Below, one piece after another: positions 45,424 through 53,624 of a DNA stretch of 64,000 bases. Numbering within the stretch: the stretch's first letter is position 1; the number at the start of each line of letters is the position of its first letter. A program made the position numbers and the translations under genes. Below the pieces are notes generated by a model, which ran no database searches, was not told the origin of the DNA, and saw only the letters and a list, made by a program, of their open reading frames with translations. Source of the stretch: Streptomyces sp. SirexAA-E (GTDB lineage Bacteria > Actinomycetota > Actinomycetes > Streptomycetales > Streptomycetaceae); NCBI RefSeq assembly GCF_000177195.2, contig NC_015953.1, positions 2,232,001 to 2,296,000 on the forward strand, read 5' to 3'.

Positions 45424-46866
45424 ATGACGTCCCAGACAACGATGGCGGAGCCGGGACAACAGCCCGGTGAGCCGGGCAAGCAGGGTTCCGACGACGGGCT
45501 CCAGGCCGGCCTCAAGAACCGGCACCTGTCGATGATCGCCATCGGCGGTGTCATCGGTGCCGGGCTCTTCGTCGGTTCCAGCGCCGGCATCGCCGCGGCC
45601 GGACCGGCCATCCTGGTGTCGTACGCCCTGGTCGGCATGATGGTCGTCCTCGTCATGCGGATGCTCGGGGAGATGGCCGCCGCCCGGCCGACCTCCGGCT
45701 CCTTCTCCGCCTACGCCGACCGGGCCCTGGGCCGCTGGGCCGGTTTCTCGATCGGCTGGCTGTACTGGTTCTTCTGGGTCGTGGTGCTCGCCGTGGAGGC
45801 CACGGCGGGCGCCACGATCCTGGAGGGCTGGGTCCCGGCGGTGCCCCAATGGGCCTGGTCGCTGATCGTCATGGTGGTGCTGACCGCGACCAATCTGGTC
45901 TCGGTCGGCAGCTACGGGGAGTTCGAGTTCTGGTTCGCCGGGATCAAGGTGGTGGCGATCGGCGCCTTCGTCGTCGTCGGCCTGCTCGCCGTCTTCGGCG
46001 TGCTGCCGGGGTCGGACAACCCCGGTGCGGGCTTCGCGCACCTCACGGACGCCGGAGGGTTCTTCCCCGAGGGACCGGGGGCGATCCTCACCGGCATCCT
46101 GATGGTCGTCTTCTCCTTCATGGGCAGCGAGATCGTGACGCTGGCCGCCGGTGAGTCCTCGAATCCGCAGCGGGCCGTCTCCAAGGCCACCAACAGCGTG
46201 ATCTGGCGTATCGCCGTCTTCTACCTGGGCTCGATCTTCGTCGTCCTGACGCTGCTGCCGTGGAACGACGCCTCGATCGTCAAGGACGGTTCGTACGTCG
46301 CCGCGCTCAACTCCATCGGCATCCCGCACGCCGGGCAGGTCATGAACGTCATCGTGCTCACGGCGGTGCTGTCCTGCCTCAACTCCGGCCTGTACACCGC
46401 GTCCCGGATGGCCTTCTCGCTCGGCCGGCGCGGCGACGCCCCCCAGGCCTTCGCCCGGGTCAACAAGCGGGGTGTGCCGCAGGCGGCCATCCTCTCGTCC
46501 GTCGTGTTCGGCTTCGTGGCGGTCTTCTTCAACTACCAGTGGCCCGACACGGTGTTCCAGTTCCTGCTGAACTCCTCCGGCGCCGTCGCCCTGTTCGTCT
46601 GGCTGGTCATCTGCTTCACGCAACTGCGGATGCGCGGCATCATCCTGCGCGAGCAGCCCGAGAAGCTGGTCGTCAGGATGTGGCTCTTCCCCTACCTGAC
46701 CTGGGCGACGATCGCGATGATCTCGTTCGTGCTGGTCTACATGCTGACCGACGACGCGGGCCGCGAGCAGGTGCTGCTCTCACTGCTGGTCGCCGCCCTG
46801 GTGGTTGCTGTCTCGCTGGTGCGTGAGGCCCGCGGCCGGAAGGCGGGTGCCACCCCGGTCGAGTGA
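45424..46866 (+). CDS. Amino acid permease (APC superfamily, AAT family), copy 1
   Basis: A 480-residue transporter with 12 hydrophobic segments and a ~30-residue Gln/Gly-rich N-tail. The first helix has the substrate loop IGGVIGAGLFVGSSAGIAAAGP. The conserved MRMLGEMAAARPTSGSFSAYA box follows, and NSGLYTASRMAFSLGRRGDAP occurs later. It resembles GABA or aromatic amino acid permeases, but the substrate is not readable. A second, clearly related permease lies 2.3 kb downstream. Confidence 0.92.
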   Translation: MTSQTTMAEPGQQPGEPGKQGSDDGLQAGLKNRHLSMIAIGGVIGAGLFVGSSAGIAAAGPAILVSYALVGMMVVLVMRMLGEMAAARPTSGSFSAYADRALGRWAGFSIGWLYWFFWVVVLAVEATAGATILEGWVPAVPQWAWSLIVMVVLTATNLVSVGSYGEFEFWFAGIKVVAIGAFVVVGLLAVFGVLPGSDNPGAGFAHLTDAGGFFPEGPGAILTGILMVVFSFMGSEIVTLAAGESSNPQRAVSKATNSVIWRIAVFYLGSIFVVLTLLPWNDASIVKDGSYVAALNSIGIPHAGQVMNVIVLTAVLSCLNSGLYTASRMAFSLGRRGDAPQAFARVNKRGVPQAAILSSVVFGFVAVFFNYQWPDTVFQFLLNSSGAVALFVWLVICFTQLRMRGIILREQPEKLVVRMWLFPYLTWATIAMISFVLVYMLTDDAGREQVLLSLLVAALVVAVSLVREARGRKAGATPVE

Positions 46867-46874
46867 CCGGCGCC

Positions 46875-46901
46875 GATACCTGACGGCAGGTGTCAGGTAT
46901 C
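46875..46901. promoter_or_regulatory. Perfect dyad upstream of the FAD oxidoreductase
   Basis: GATACCTGAC (46875-46884) and GTCAGGTATC (46892-46901) are perfect 10-bp arms around a 7-nt spacer. The symmetry and size suit a TetR- or GntR-class operator. No such regulator gene is in the immediate neighbourhood. Confidence 0.6.
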
Positions 46902-46905
46902 AGCG

Positions 46906-46952
46906 GAAGGCTCTCCTTCGCCACGCCACCAGCGAGCGAACGGAGAGCCTTC
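46906..46952 (+). promoter_or_regulatory. Hairpin that would sequester the ribosome site
   Basis: GAAGGCTCTCC (46906-46916) pairs perfectly with GGAGAGCCTTC (46942-46952). The next bases TTCG/CGAA extend the stem past one bulge. The right arm contains GGAGAG, the ribosome site for the ATG at 46956, so translation could be gated by this fold. Confidence 0.55.
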
Positions 46953-46955
46953 GTC

Positions 46956-48248
46956 ATGACCGCCGCCCCCGCCAGTTTCCAGACCGGCTTCACCCTCTCC
47001 CCCGGCGTCCTGGTGGACGCCGCCGACGCGGCCGACGTACGGGAGGCGGTGCGCCGGGCCGCCGACCGCCGGCTGTCCGTCGCGGTGCACGCCACCGGGC
47101 ACGGGCTGCCGGGGCCCGTCGAGGGCGGGATGCTGATCGCCACCCACCGGATGGACGGCGTCACGGTCGACCCGGAGCGGCACACCGCCCGTGTCGCGGC
47201 CGGTACGCCCTGGGGCCGGGTGATCGAGGCGGCCGCCGTCCACGGCCTCGCCCCGCTCAACGGCTCGTCCCCGGGCGTGGGGGCCGTCTCCTACACGCTC
47301 GGCGGCGGACTGGGCATCCTGGCCCGCGAGTTCGGCTACGCCGCCGACCACGTCCGCTCACTGGACGTGGTGACCGCGGACGGGGTCGCGCGCGAGGTCA
47401 CGCCGACGGGCGAGCCGGACCTCTTCTGGGGGCTGCGGGGCGGCGGCCACCGCCTGGGAGTCGTGACGGGGCTGGAGATCGGCCTGGTGCCCGTGGCGCG
47501 GCTGTACGGCGGGGCGGTGGCCTACGACGGGGAGCACGCGGCCGAGGTGGTGCGGGGCTATCTGGAGTGGACCCGGACCCTGCCGGACACCTGCACGTCC
47601 TCGCTGTCGGCGATGACCTACCCCGATCTGCCCCAGGTGCCCGAGGCGGTGCGGGGCCGGTACCTGGTCTCGGTGCGGATCGCGTACACCGGCGGCGCCG
47701 CGGACGGCGAGGCGCTGGTGGCGCCGCTGCGGACGACGGCTCCGGTGGCCTCCGACTCGCTGCGGGAGATGCCGTACACCGAGAGCCACACGATCCACAG
47801 CGACCCGCCGTTCCCGCACGCCTACTACGGGGACAGCGCGGTGCTGCGCGATCTCGACGCGGTGGCGGCCGCGCGGGTGCTGGAGCTGACCGGTCCGCAG
47901 GCGCCGATGATGACGGTGGTGCAGCTCAACCACCTGGGCGGCGCGCTCGCCGCGCCGCCCGCCGCCGCCGGCGCGGTGCCCTACCGGGAGGCGGGCTTCC
48001 TGCTGCGGCTGCTGTCCCCGCTGGGCGGCACGGACGTGGCGGCCGTCCGGTCGTTGTACGGGGAGGTGACCGGGCTGCTCGCGCCGCACCTCATGGGCCG
48101 GGCGCTGAACTTCTCCTTCGGCGGGGGCGACCGCACCGACGGCTTCCACGCCCCCCGGACACGCGAGAGGCTCGCCGGTCTGGTGTCGCGCTACGACCCG
48201 GCGAGCCTCTTCGGCGGTCCGTACGGCGTCAGCCGCGACGCCCGATGA
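46956..48248 (+). CDS. FAD-binding oxidoreductase (BBE/6-HDNO type)
   Basis: A 430-residue flavoprotein of the PCMH/berberine-bridge class. The FAD domain has VAVHATGHGLPGP, whose His is placed like the covalent FAD His. APLNGSSPGVGAVSYTLGGGLG and ILAREFGYAADHVRSLDVVTADG follow. There is no second Cys for bicovalent FAD. The C-terminal BBE segment (RALNFSFGGGDRTDGFH) is present. The substrate is unknown. The ATG at 46956 is preferred for its GGAGAG site; a GTG at 46890 in frame would put the hairpin inside the coding sequence. The 3' end overlaps bioY by 20 bp. Confidence 0.88.
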   Translation: MTAAPASFQTGFTLSPGVLVDAADAADVREAVRRAADRRLSVAVHATGHGLPGPVEGGMLIATHRMDGVTVDPERHTARVAAGTPWGRVIEAAAVHGLAPLNGSSPGVGAVSYTLGGGLGILAREFGYAADHVRSLDVVTADGVAREVTPTGEPDLFWGLRGGGHRLGVVTGLEIGLVPVARLYGGAVAYDGEHAAEVVRGYLEWTRTLPDTCTSSLSAMTYPDLPQVPEAVRGRYLVSVRIAYTGGAADGEALVAPLRTTAPVASDSLREMPYTESHTIHSDPPFPHAYYGDSAVLRDLDAVAAARVLELTGPQAPMMTVVQLNHLGGALAAPPAAAGAVPYREAGFLLRLLSPLGGTDVAAVRSLYGEVTGLLAPHLMGRALNFSFGGGDRTDGFHAPRTRERLAGLVSRYDPASLFGGPYGVSRDAR

Positions 48249-48822
48249 GCTTCCAGGAGGCGGGCAGCGCCCCCATGGCCAGGGCGGCCTTCAGCGCGTC
48301 ACCGACCAGGAACGGCACCAGGCCCGCGGCGACGGCGGCGCTCGCCGACATCCCGGTGGAGAGCGCCAGGTACGGAACGCCGACCGCGTAGACGACCAGG
48401 GAGCCGACGGCCATCGTGCCGGCGGTGCGCAGCACGGAGCGGTCGCCGCCCCGGCGGGCGAGGCCGCCGACGACGGTGGCGGCGAGCAGCATGCCGAGGA
48501 CGTAGCCGAAGGAGGCGCCGCCCGGACCCGAGGTGCCCTCGGAGAACCACGGCACGCCCGCCATGCCGACGAGCGCGTACAGGGCGAGGGAGAGGAAGCC
48601 GCGGCGGGCGCCGAGCGCGGTGCCGATGAGCAGGGCCGCGAAGGTCTGGCCGGTGACCGGGACCGGGGAGCCCGGGACGGGCACGGCGATCTGGGCGGCG
48701 ATCCCGGTGAGGACGGCGCCGCCGGCGACCAGCGCGGTGTCCACCGCGTAGCGGTGCCGGGCTGCGGGCAGCAGGTCGGCGAGGACCGCTCCGGAACGGA
48801 CGGGGGCGGCAGCAGTGCTCAT
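48229..48822 (-). CDS. bioY: Biotin transporter BioY
   Basis: A 197-residue S-component of an ECF transporter with about six helices. BioY boxes are AQIAVPVPGSPVPVTGQTFAALLIGTALG (split across the loop), GAPW-like GMAGVPWFSEGTSGPGGASFGYVLG and FLVGDALKAALA. No EcfA/EcfT genes are adjacent; solitary BioY proteins occur in actinobacteria. ATG 48822 with CGGAG upstream is the start. No recognisable biotin-repressor site is seen. The 3' end overlaps the convergent FAD gene. Confidence 0.9.
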   Translation of the reverse strand: MSTAAAPVRSGAVLADLLPAARHRYAVDTALVAGGAVLTGIAAQIAVPVPGSPVPVTGQTFAALLIGTALGARRGFLSLALYALVGMAGVPWFSEGTSGPGGASFGYVLGMLLAATVVGGLARRGGDRSVLRTAGTMAVGSLVVYAVGVPYLALSTGMSASAAVAAGLVPFLVGDALKAALAMGALPASWKLIGRRG

Positions 48823-49194
48823 CGGGACTCCGCGGGTGAGGGTGGGCAGGAGGGACTGAGGCGACGTTAGCCGACCGGGCCGTGCGCGATCACCGTCGGC
48901 CGCCGACAAAGCGGCCGGTGAGGCATTGGTGGGATCCGCACAAGACAACCGCCGTAATCATCCGTCGGCGTGATGCTTGTCACGCTGGCAAAGGCACGGT
49001 TTCGGCCTCCGGGCCGGTGCGGGCGATTCCGGGGTGACTGTAGGGTCCCCATAACCCGCCGGGGCGGCGGGTTGTGTGCGGGTGTACACCTTGTGTGAGC
49101 CCGGTGACCGTATTGCGGACATCCGTTCCCCGTGAACGGGGCGCGTGTTCAGACTGTGGTCCGACCCCGTCCCGCCCAGTGAACAGAGCCGTCC
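48823..49194. other. Divergent intergenic region bioY / permease 2
   Basis: This 372-bp gap should hold promoters for both genes. Visible dyads are AACCCGCCG/CGGCGGGTT (near 49052-49072), CGTGA/TCACG (near 48970) and CCCCGTGAACGGGG (near 49127). A TAGGGT -10-like box lies near 49043. None can be tied to a known regulator, and no ORF is convincing. Confidence 0.4.
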
Positions 49195-50601
49195 ATGTCC
49201 CGGACCTCCGCGCCGCCCCCCACGGACGCCGCACATCCCACCGACTCCGCCCTCACCCACGGCCTGAAGCAGCGCCACCTCTCGATGATCGCCCTGGGCG
49301 GTGTCATCGGGGCGGGGCTGTTCGTCGGCTCCGGCGCCGGTATCGCCGCGGCGGGGCCCTCCATCGTCATCGCGTACGGCATCTCCGGACTGCTGGTGAT
49401 GTTCGTGATGCGGATGCTCGGTGAGATGTCGGCCGCCAACCCGGCCTCCGGCTCCTTCTCCGTCCACGCCGAGCGGGCCATCGGCCCGTGGGCCGGCTTC
49501 ACCGCCGGGTGGGCCTTCTGGGTGCTGCTCTGCGTGGCCGTCGGCCTGGAGGGCATCGGCGCCGCGCAGATCGTGACGGGCTGGCTGCCGGGCACACCGG
49601 AGTGGGCCTGGGTCGCGCTCTTCATGGTGATCTTCCTCGGCACCAACCTGGCGGCCGTGAAGAACTTCGGCGAGTTCGAGTTCTGGTTCGCCGCCCTCAA
49701 GGTGATCGCGATCACCCTCTTCCTGGTGCTCGGCCTGCTCGCGATCCTCGGCGTGCTGCCCGGCACCGACTCCCCCGGTACCTCGAACCTCACCGGCGAG
49801 GGCGGCTTCCTGCCGAACGGTTCGGAGGGGTTCATCATCGGGTTGCTGGCCTCCGTGTTCGCGTACGGCGGTCTGGAGACCGTCACCATCGCGGCGGCCG
49901 AGTCGGAGGACCCGGTGCGGGGCGTCGCCAAGGCCGTGCGCACGGCGATGTGGCGGATCGCGGTGTTCTACGTCGGCTCGATGGCGGTCATCGTCGCCCT
50001 CGTCCCCTGGGACGATCCGAAGGTCGCCGAGGTCGGGCCGTTCTACGCGATGCTCGACCACCTCGGTATCAGCGGCGCCGCGGAGATCATGAACGTGGTC
50101 ATCCTGATCGCCCTGCTCTCCGCGATGAACGCCAACATCTACGGCGCCTCGCGCATGGCGTGCTCCCTGGTGGCGCGCGGTCAGGGGCCGAAGCGGCTCG
50201 GCACCGTCTCCTCCGGCGTCCCGCGCACCGCTGTGCTGGTCTCCTCCCTCTTCGGCTTCCTGTGCGTGCTCCTCAGCTACTGGCGTCCCGACGACGTCTT
50301 CCCGTGGCTGCTCAACATGATCGGCGCGGTGATCCTGGTCGTCTGGATCTTCATCGCCGTCTCCCAGCTGATCCTGCGCAGCCGGCTGGAACGCCGGGCG
50401 CCCGAGAAGCTCGTCGTGCGGATGTGGCTCTTCCCGGTCCTGACCGTCGTGGCACTGCTGGCCATGCTGGGCATCTTCCTGCTGATGCTGCGTCAGCCGG
50501 ACACCCGGGACCAACTGCTGGCGACCGGGGCTCTGACGGCGGTACTGGTCGTCGTCGGCCTGGTACGGCAGAAGCGGGCCGCGCGCACGCCGGGCGCCTG
50601 A
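49195..50601 (+). CDS. Amino acid permease (APC superfamily, AAT family), copy 2
   Basis: A 468-residue transporter with the same 12-segment layout as the copy at 45424. Long shared stretches include RHLSMIALGGVIGAGLFVGS, GEFEFWFAALKVIAI and RAPEKLVVRMWLFP. ITIAAAESEDPVRGVAKAV and NANIYGASRMACSL are further family boxes. The two are paralogues that flank the FAD oxidoreductase and bioY. The ribosome site before the ATG at 49195 is weak. Confidence 0.92.
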   Translation: MSRTSAPPPTDAAHPTDSALTHGLKQRHLSMIALGGVIGAGLFVGSGAGIAAAGPSIVIAYGISGLLVMFVMRMLGEMSAANPASGSFSVHAERAIGPWAGFTAGWAFWVLLCVAVGLEGIGAAQIVTGWLPGTPEWAWVALFMVIFLGTNLAAVKNFGEFEFWFAALKVIAITLFLVLGLLAILGVLPGTDSPGTSNLTGEGGFLPNGSEGFIIGLLASVFAYGGLETVTIAAAESEDPVRGVAKAVRTAMWRIAVFYVGSMAVIVALVPWDDPKVAEVGPFYAMLDHLGISGAAEIMNVVILIALLSAMNANIYGASRMACSLVARGQGPKRLGTVSSGVPRTAVLVSSLFGFLCVLLSYWRPDDVFPWLLNMIGAVILVVWIFIAVSQLILRSRLERRAPEKLVVRMWLFPVLTVVALLAMLGIFLLMLRQPDTRDQLLATGALTAVLVVVGLVRQKRAARTPGA

Positions 50602-50643
50602 TATTCCCTTGGCGGCCGGCGGCCGCGCTGAGAGGGTGTCCGG

Positions 50644-51297
50644 ATGACCTCCTCGCCTCCCGACCCCTCCGTACTGCACCCGACGGCGGGCCAGCCGCGG
50701 GTGGTCCAGCTGAAGCCGCTGGTGACGTCGCCGCTGATCGAGGTCGGTGACTACTCGTACTACGACGACCCCGAGCACGCGACGGAGTTCGAGGCCCGCA
50801 ACGTGCTGTACCACTACGGCCCGGAGCGACTCGTCATCGGCAGGTACTGCGCGCTGGCGACCGGGGTGCGGTTCCTGATGAACGGCGCCAACCACCGTAT
50901 GGACGGCCCGTCCACCTTTCCCTTCCCCATGCTGGGCGGCGCGTGGGCCGACCACGCCGACCTGTTGAGCGGCCTGCCGGTGCGGGGCGACACGGTGGTG
51001 GGCCACGACGTGTGGCTCGGCAACGGGGCGACGGTGATGCCGGGCGTCCGGATCGGCAACGGCGCGATCGTCGCGGCCGGTTCGGTCGTCACCCGCGACG
51101 TACCGGACTACGGCGTGGTCGGCGGCGATCCGGCCCGGCTGATCCGTGTCCGGTACGACGACGCGGACGTCGCCCGGCTGCTCGCGCTGGCCTGGTGGGA
51201 CTGGCCCGCCGAGCACCTCACCGCGCACGTGCGCACGCTCATGGCCGGCGACCTCGACGCGCTGGAGGCGGCGGCCCCTCAGCCCGGCGGCCGCTGA
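50644..51297 (+). CDS. CatB-related O-acetyltransferase (xenobiotic acetyltransferase family)
   Basis: A 217-residue left-handed beta-helix enzyme. The catalytic His lies in FLMNGANHRMDGPSTFPF. Hexapeptide repeats (VVGHDVWLGNGATVMPGVRI, IVAAGSVVTRDVPDYGVVGG) follow. WWDWPAEHL is a family motif. Relatives acetylate chloramphenicol or streptogramins, yet many chromosomal members have unknown natural substrates, so no resistance is claimed. It shares a 19-bp tail overlap with the convergent ArsR-type gene. Confidence 0.9.
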   Translation: MTSSPPDPSVLHPTAGQPRVVQLKPLVTSPLIEVGDYSYYDDPEHATEFEARNVLYHYGPERLVIGRYCALATGVRFLMNGANHRMDGPSTFPFPMLGGAWADHADLLSGLPVRGDTVVGHDVWLGNGATVMPGVRIGNGAIVAAGSVVTRDVPDYGVVGGDPARLIRVRYDDADVARLLALAWWDWPAEHLTAHVRTLMAGDLDALEAAAPQPGGR

Positions 51298-52250
51298 GCC
51301 CGTACGAGGACCTCGCCGGCCTCCGTACGGAAGTAGAGCACCGACCGGCCCGACCGCCGGCGTCCGGTCAGCCCCGCCTCGGTCAGCACCTTCAGATGGC
51401 GGCCGACCGAGCCCAGCCCCTGGCCGGTCAGCGCCACGAGCTGGGTCGTGCTCTTCGGGCTGCCGAGCCGGACGAGCACCCCGGCACGGGCGGGCCCCAG
51501 CAGGCGGCCGAGGGTGTCCGGGACGGACTGCCGGTCCGCGTCCGACAGGGCACCGGCACAGGCGTACACCACGGCGTAACGCTGTTCCTCCGCGTCCCAG
51601 GAGACCCAGCCCCGGCGCGGCGTGACCGGGACGAACGCCAGGGCGGCACCGGCGAGTTCGCGCGGTGGGTAGTCACGCGGATTGACCTGGAGCCGGCTGC
51701 CGCCGAGCCAGCGCATGCCGGGATTCATCGCGTCCAGCGCGGCGGCCCACCCGCCCTGGCTCAGCTGCCCGGCGCGCGCCACGATGTCCGCCTCCATGAT
51801 CCGGCGACGGCGGGGCCAGTCGGGGCGCACGATCTGCTCCCACACCCATGCCAGCAGGTCCGCCGCCTTCTCGGGCAGGTCGGTACGGCGCAGCACGGCC
51901 GGCAGCGGGCCTCCTCCACAGACCTCCAGATCGGCCCGCGCCTGGTCGGGCGACGTCTGCCGCACCCGGGCCAGGTCCTGGGCGAAGGCGCTGTTCCCGG
52001 TGGGTGTGGGGGTGAGGAAGTCCGCGTTCCAGAGGCCGCCGAGGCCGACCGTCACGAGCCGCGCGGTGACCGGGTCACCGGCGAGCCGCTCCCGGTAGGC
52101 GGGGCGGTGCCGGTCGAACCAGGCGCGTTCGGCCGGGTGGGAGGCGGTGCCGCACTCCAGGGCCTGGAGGGTCGCGGTCGTCTCGACCAGCTCCGAGACG
52201 AGGAAGCGTCCGGCCGCCAGGGTGTCCGCGCTGATCCGCCACCAGCCCAT
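51279..52250 (-). CDS. ArsR-type winged-helix regulator with DUF5937 domain
   Basis: A 323-residue regulator. A long N-terminal region with DUF5937-like features (WNADFLTPTPTG) spans about residues 1-240. A C-terminal ArsR winged helix follows (LVRLGSPKSTTQLVALTGQGLGSVGRHLKVLTEAGLTGRRRSGRSVLYF). No metal-binding CxC is seen, so the ligand is likely organic or unknown. ATG 52250 has GGGAGG 7 nt upstream. It is divergent from an MFS gene over 60 bp that contain a perfect dyad, suggesting local control of the pump and of itself. Confidence 0.85.
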   Translation of the reverse strand: MGWWRISADTLAAGRFLVSELVETTATLQALECGTASHPAERAWFDRHRPAYRERLAGDPVTARLVTVGLGGLWNADFLTPTPTGNSAFAQDLARVRQTSPDQARADLEVCGGGPLPAVLRRTDLPEKAADLLAWVWEQIVRPDWPRRRRIMEADIVARAGQLSQGGWAAALDAMNPGMRWLGGSRLQVNPRDYPPRELAGAALAFVPVTPRRGWVSWDAEEQRYAVVYACAGALSDADRQSVPDTLGRLLGPARAGVLVRLGSPKSTTQLVALTGQGLGSVGRHLKVLTEAGLTGRRRSGRSVLYFRTEAGEVLVRAQRPPG

Positions 52251-52251
52251 G

Positions 52252-52271
52252 GTTTCGCCTCCCCGCGAAAC
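52252..52271. promoter_or_regulatory. Probable operator between ArsR-type gene and MFS gene
   Basis: GTTTCGC (52252-52258), spacer CTCCCC and GCGAAAC (52265-52271) form a perfect dyad. It abuts the ArsR start and covers that gene's ribosome site, in the only shared upstream region of the divergent pair. Confidence 0.6.
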
Positions 52272-52310
52272 AGTAACGGTCCCGCCGCCGCCGGGCCGAG
52301 ACTCCCGGCC

Positions 52311-53624
52311 ATGCTCACCTACCGCGACGTGTTCCGGGCCCCGCAGTTCGGGCCCCTCTTCACGGCCGGGGCCCTGCAGGGTGCCGCCTCCACCACGAGC
52401 GGGCTCGCCCTCGGCGTCCTGGTGTTCACCTCGACCGGGTCGCCACTGCTGTCCGCGCTGTCGATGTTCGGCTCCTCGTCGGCGCAACTGGTCGGCGCGA
52501 CGCTGCTGATGTCGGCGGCGGACCGGCTGCCGCCGCGTGCCGCGCTGACCTGTTCGGCGCTCGCCTTCGGTATCGGCACGGCCGTCCTGGCGCTTCCCGG
52601 CCTGCCGTTGCCCGCGGTGTTCACCGTGCTCCTCGGGCTGGGGGCCCTCGCGGCGGTGGCGGGTGGCGTGCGGTACGGGCTGCTCTCCGAGATCCTGCCC
52701 AAGGACGCCTGGCTGCTGGGGCGTTCGGTGCTCAACATGTGCTCGGGGTCGGTGCAGGTCGCCGGGTACGCCGTGGGCGGCGCCCTGGTGGCCGTGATGT
52801 CCGCGCGCGGGACCCTGCTCGTCGCGGCGGGCCTGTACCTGGCCGGGGCGGCCGTCACCCGGTTCGGTCTCGTCCGGCGGCCGCCCCGGGTGGTGGGCCG
52901 GCCGTCGGTGGGCGCGACCTGGCGGACGAACGCGCTGCTGTGGTCGTCGGCGCCGCGCCGGAGGGTGTACCTCGCGCTGTGGGTGCCCAACGGGCTGGTG
53001 GTCGGCTGCGAATCGCTCTTCGTCCCGTACCGGCCGGACGGGGCGGGGCCGCTGTTCGCCTGCGCGGCGCTCGGGATGCTGGCCGGGGACACCTTGACCG
53101 GCCGGTTCCTCCCGGCCCGTCACCGGGGTACGGCCGCCGTCCGGCTGCTCCTGCTGCTGGCCTCGCCCTATCTGCTGTTCGCGCTGCGGCCCGGCCTGCC
53201 GTGGGCTCTGGTCCTGGCCGCCGTGGCGTCCACCGGTTTCTCGGCGAGTCTGCTCCTCCAGGGGCGCCTGATGGCACTCACCCCGGACGCGATGACGGGC
53301 CAGGCGCTCGGCCTGCACTCCTCCGGGATGCTGTCGACGCAGGGCGTGGCGGCGGCGCTGGCGGGATCGGTGGCGCAGCACACCTCCGCCGGGACGGCGA
53401 TCGCCCTGATGGCGCTCGCCTCGGTCGCGGTCACGCTGGCCCTCGCGCCGGGGCTGCGGCGCGAGGGCCCCGGCTGCGTCAGTCGCCCCCGCCGCCGTCA
53501 CCGCCGCCGCTGTCACCGCCGCCGGAGTCGCCGCCGCCGGAGTCCCCGCCGTCGCCTCCGTCGGCGCCCCAGCCGTCGCCGCCACCGGGCTCGTTGTCGT
53601 CGCTGCCGTTGCCGAGGTTGCTGA
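52311..53624 (+). CDS. MFS transporter
   Basis: A 437-residue transporter with 11-12 hydrophobic segments (MLTYRDVFRAPQFGPLFTAG, GLALGVLVFTSTGSPLLSAL). It resembles the MFS proteins paired with ArsR/DUF5937 regulators in Streptomyces. The substrate is unknown. After the last helix (VAVTLALAPGLRREGPG) the frame continues for about 50 Arg-rich residues to 53624. That tail is simply the antisense of the Gly/Asp-rich end of the convergent gene, so the overlap (146 bp) is odd, although no earlier stop exists in frame. Confidence 0.85.
   Translation: MLTYRDVFRAPQFGPLFTAGALQGAASTTSGLALGVLVFTSTGSPLLSALSMFGSSSAQLVGATLLMSAADRLPPRAALTCSALAFGIGTAVLALPGLPLPAVFTVLLGLGALAAVAGGVRYGLLSEILPKDAWLLGRSVLNMCSGSVQVAGYAVGGALVAVMSARGTLLVAAGLYLAGAAVTRFGLVRRPPRVVGRPSVGATWRTNALLWSSAPRRRVYLALWVPNGLVVGCESLFVPYRPDGAGPLFACAALGMLAGDTLTGRFLPARHRGTAAVRLLLLLASPYLLFALRPGLPWALVLAAVASTGFSASLLLQGRLMALTPDAMTGQALGLHSSGMLSTQGVAAALAGSVAQHTSAGTAIALMALASVAVTLALAPGLRREGPGCVSRPRRRHRRRCHRRRSRRRRSPRRRLRRRPSRRRHRARCRRCRCRGC

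Noticed and set aside
50644..51297. Calling the CatB-like enzyme and the Eis-like and APH-like genes antibiotic-resistance genes
   Set aside because: The folds are shared with many housekeeping enzymes, and nothing in the sequence identifies a drug substrate.
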